This document shows positions 14,968-15,602 of a DNA stretch of 15,602 bases, one piece after another. The position numbers and the translations under genes are program-made. Positions within the stretch are counted from its first letter, which is position 1. Each line of letters begins with the position of its first letter. The DNA comes from an uncultured Eggerthellaceae bacterium (GTDB taxonomy: Bacteria; Actinomycetota; Coriobacteriia; Coriobacteriales; Eggerthellaceae): positions 1 through 15,602 of the forward strand of contig CASTMW010000023.1 in NCBI GenBank assembly GCA_949450265.1. Direction: 5' to 3'. The notes below the pieces were generated by a model that saw only the letters and a list, made by a program, of their open reading frames with translations, had not been told where the DNA came from and did no database searches.

Positions 14968-14990
14968 CGAATGTTTCCGTGAAACATTCG
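14968..14990. repeat. Decayed parS-like palindrome (one base missing)
   Basis: Arms CGAATGTTTC (14968-14977) and GAAACATTCG (14981-14990) are perfect 10-bp complements around a 3-nt centre, CGT. A true parS has ACGT at this place, so this copy lacks one central A and its two half-sites are out of register by one base. It lies 55 nt from the intact site at 15045. Whether ParB still binds is unknown. Confidence 0.7.
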
Positions 14991-15044
14991 GTCCCGCATC
15001 CGCTACCGATCGTTAGCGTTTTCGTACTGGTATGCTGCCAAAGA

Positions 15045-15060
15045 TGTTTCACGTGAAACA
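15045..15060. promoter_or_regulatory. parS site just after the right-hand surface gene
   Basis: Perfect TGTTTCACGTGAAACA, extended to a 20-bp palindrome (15043-15062, GATGTTT to AAACATC). It ends 10 nt from the stop codon of the gene at 15071. It is identical to the site at 7087. The sequence match is direct; the role in chromosome segregation is inferred. Confidence 0.9.
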
Positions 15061-15070
15061 TCCCGAACGG

Positions 15071-15602
15071 CTAACCCAGCACGTTCAGCGTCACCTTCGC
15101 TGCTGCCGACCCGATCTCGGAAAGCGTGTCGGGGTCTAGCGCATGGAACGTGGCAGTAGCGGGATAGCTGCCTTCGTCCAAGTCCTTCGACAGCGCTATC
15201 TTCTCGATATAGCTGTCGGGCTTGAGGCCGCCGGACTGGTACACCTGCTCGCCGGTGTCGTCTAGGGTTATGTCAACCTGCATCACATAGCGATTGCTCG
15301 GTACGTTCTCGATGAATGCGGTGCCCTCACTGGCGCCATCCTCGAAGTCGATCACGCTGGCGATGGAGATGTTCAGCATGCCCTCTTCCACTCGGCGGTC
15401 CAGCTCGGCCTGAATCTCGGCTTCGCTCTTGTAGGGCGCTTGGCCGATCAGGGAGTTGGAATCATAAAAGTCGCTTCCGCGAAAGAAGAAGAACCAGATG
15501 CACGCCGCGATCAGGATGACCGCCACAATGGCTGCCAGCACGATGATCACTGTCATAGCCCCGCCTTTACGGTCATCCTCTTGCTGCGCCTGCACACCCG
15601 GC
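15071..15602 (-). CDS. Membrane-tethered beta-rich protein, partial (5' end outside window)
   Basis: The frame is open from the stop at 15071 to the right edge, giving about 177 residues. A GTG at 15595 could start it, but codons before it (Pro-Gly) continue the frame. The paralogue at 13196 has a long Gln/Pro-rich N-terminus at the same place, so the true start is probably outside. After QAQQEDDRKGG comes one transmembrane helix (TVIIVLAAIVAVILIAACIWFFFF), then the shared domain: SEAEIQAELDRRVEEGMLNISIAS, IENVPSNRYVMQVDITLDDTGE and FHALDPDTLSEIGSAAAKV. It has no recognised enzyme motif. It is first in the surface cluster as seen here, 226 nt before the secreted-protein gene. Confidence 0.78.
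   Translation of the reverse strand, partial: PGVQAQQEDDRKGGAMTVIIVLAAIVAVILIAACIWFFFFRGSDFYDSNSLIGQAPYKSEAEIQAELDRRVEEGMLNISIASVIDFEDGASEGTAFIENVPSNRYVMQVDITLDDTGEQVYQSGGLKPDSYIEKIALSKDLDEGSYPATATFHALDPDTLSEIGSAAAKVTLNVLG

Larger units (their letters stand above)
14845..15070. other. Intergenic control region of the secreted-protein gene
   Basis: This 226-nt gap holds a strong ribosome binding site (AAGGAGG near 14852-14858), a short A/T-rich stretch TTAGATATAG (minus strand) that could supply a -10 element, and GC-rich short inverted repeats (GCGCGGTCCCCGCGC at 14946-14960). It also contains the two parS-like palindromes listed separately. No coding sequence is seen. Confidence 0.5.

Noticed and set aside
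1..15602. tRNA, rRNA, riboswitch or insertion sequence
   Set aside because: I looked for tRNA-like cloverleaf ends, rRNA cores, transposase motifs and terminal inverted repeats and saw none. Only hairpins and short repeats without such signatures are present.

Overview
The window looks like chromosomal DNA of a GC-rich, Gram-positive anaerobe, most likely an actinobacterium of the Coriobacteriia/Eggerthellales kind. This rests on GC-rich codon use, surface proteins with an LAxTG-type cell-wall sorting signal, nickel and [NiFe]-hydrogenase genes, and three intact copies of the ParB-binding site parS plus one decayed copy. The genus cannot be fixed without a database search. Several parS sites in one stretch suggest that it lies near the chromosomal replication origin. 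Almost every gene is on the minus strand; the exception is one unknown gene at 2949-3419.

Region 1 (1-330) holds the 5' part of a DinJ/RelB-type antitoxin gene that runs off the left edge. Its promoter has a palindromic operator between the -35 and -10 boxes, and a terminator hairpin sits upstream. Region 2 (331-2857) is nickel and redox related. In transcription order it holds a small unknown helical protein, the nickel-responsive repressor NikR, the hydrogenase maturation protein HypE and a 2x[4Fe-4S] ferredoxin. A parS site lies between nikR and hypE, and a 29-bp tandem repeat lies just after the ferredoxin gene. Region 3 (2858-3542) has a divergent promoter region and an unrecognised 156-residue protein.

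Region 4 (3543-8968) is a compact, probably co-transcribed minus-strand set. It starts with a family-2-like glycosyltransferase, followed by a TauE/SafE permease, a LytS-family histidine kinase, a membrane-anchored disordered protein, a small membrane protein and a pyridoxal/pyridoxamine kinase. The permease carries an unusual low-complexity linker that contains a perfect parS site. Region 5 (8969-9239) is intergenic, with a hairpin and several direct repeats.

Region 6 (9240-15602) is a cell-surface cluster. In transcription order it holds a membrane-tethered beta-rich protein (5' end outside the window), a small secreted protein whose codon use suggests high expression, a paralogue of the first protein with a Gln/Pro-rich cytoplasmic tail, and a 1301-residue wall-anchored protein. 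That last protein has about nine InlB-B-like repeats, a DNP-repeat stalk and a C-terminal LASTG signal. An intact parS and a parS-like palindrome lacking one base lie in the gap at 14845-15070. The surface cluster and the parS arrangement are the most novel parts of the window.
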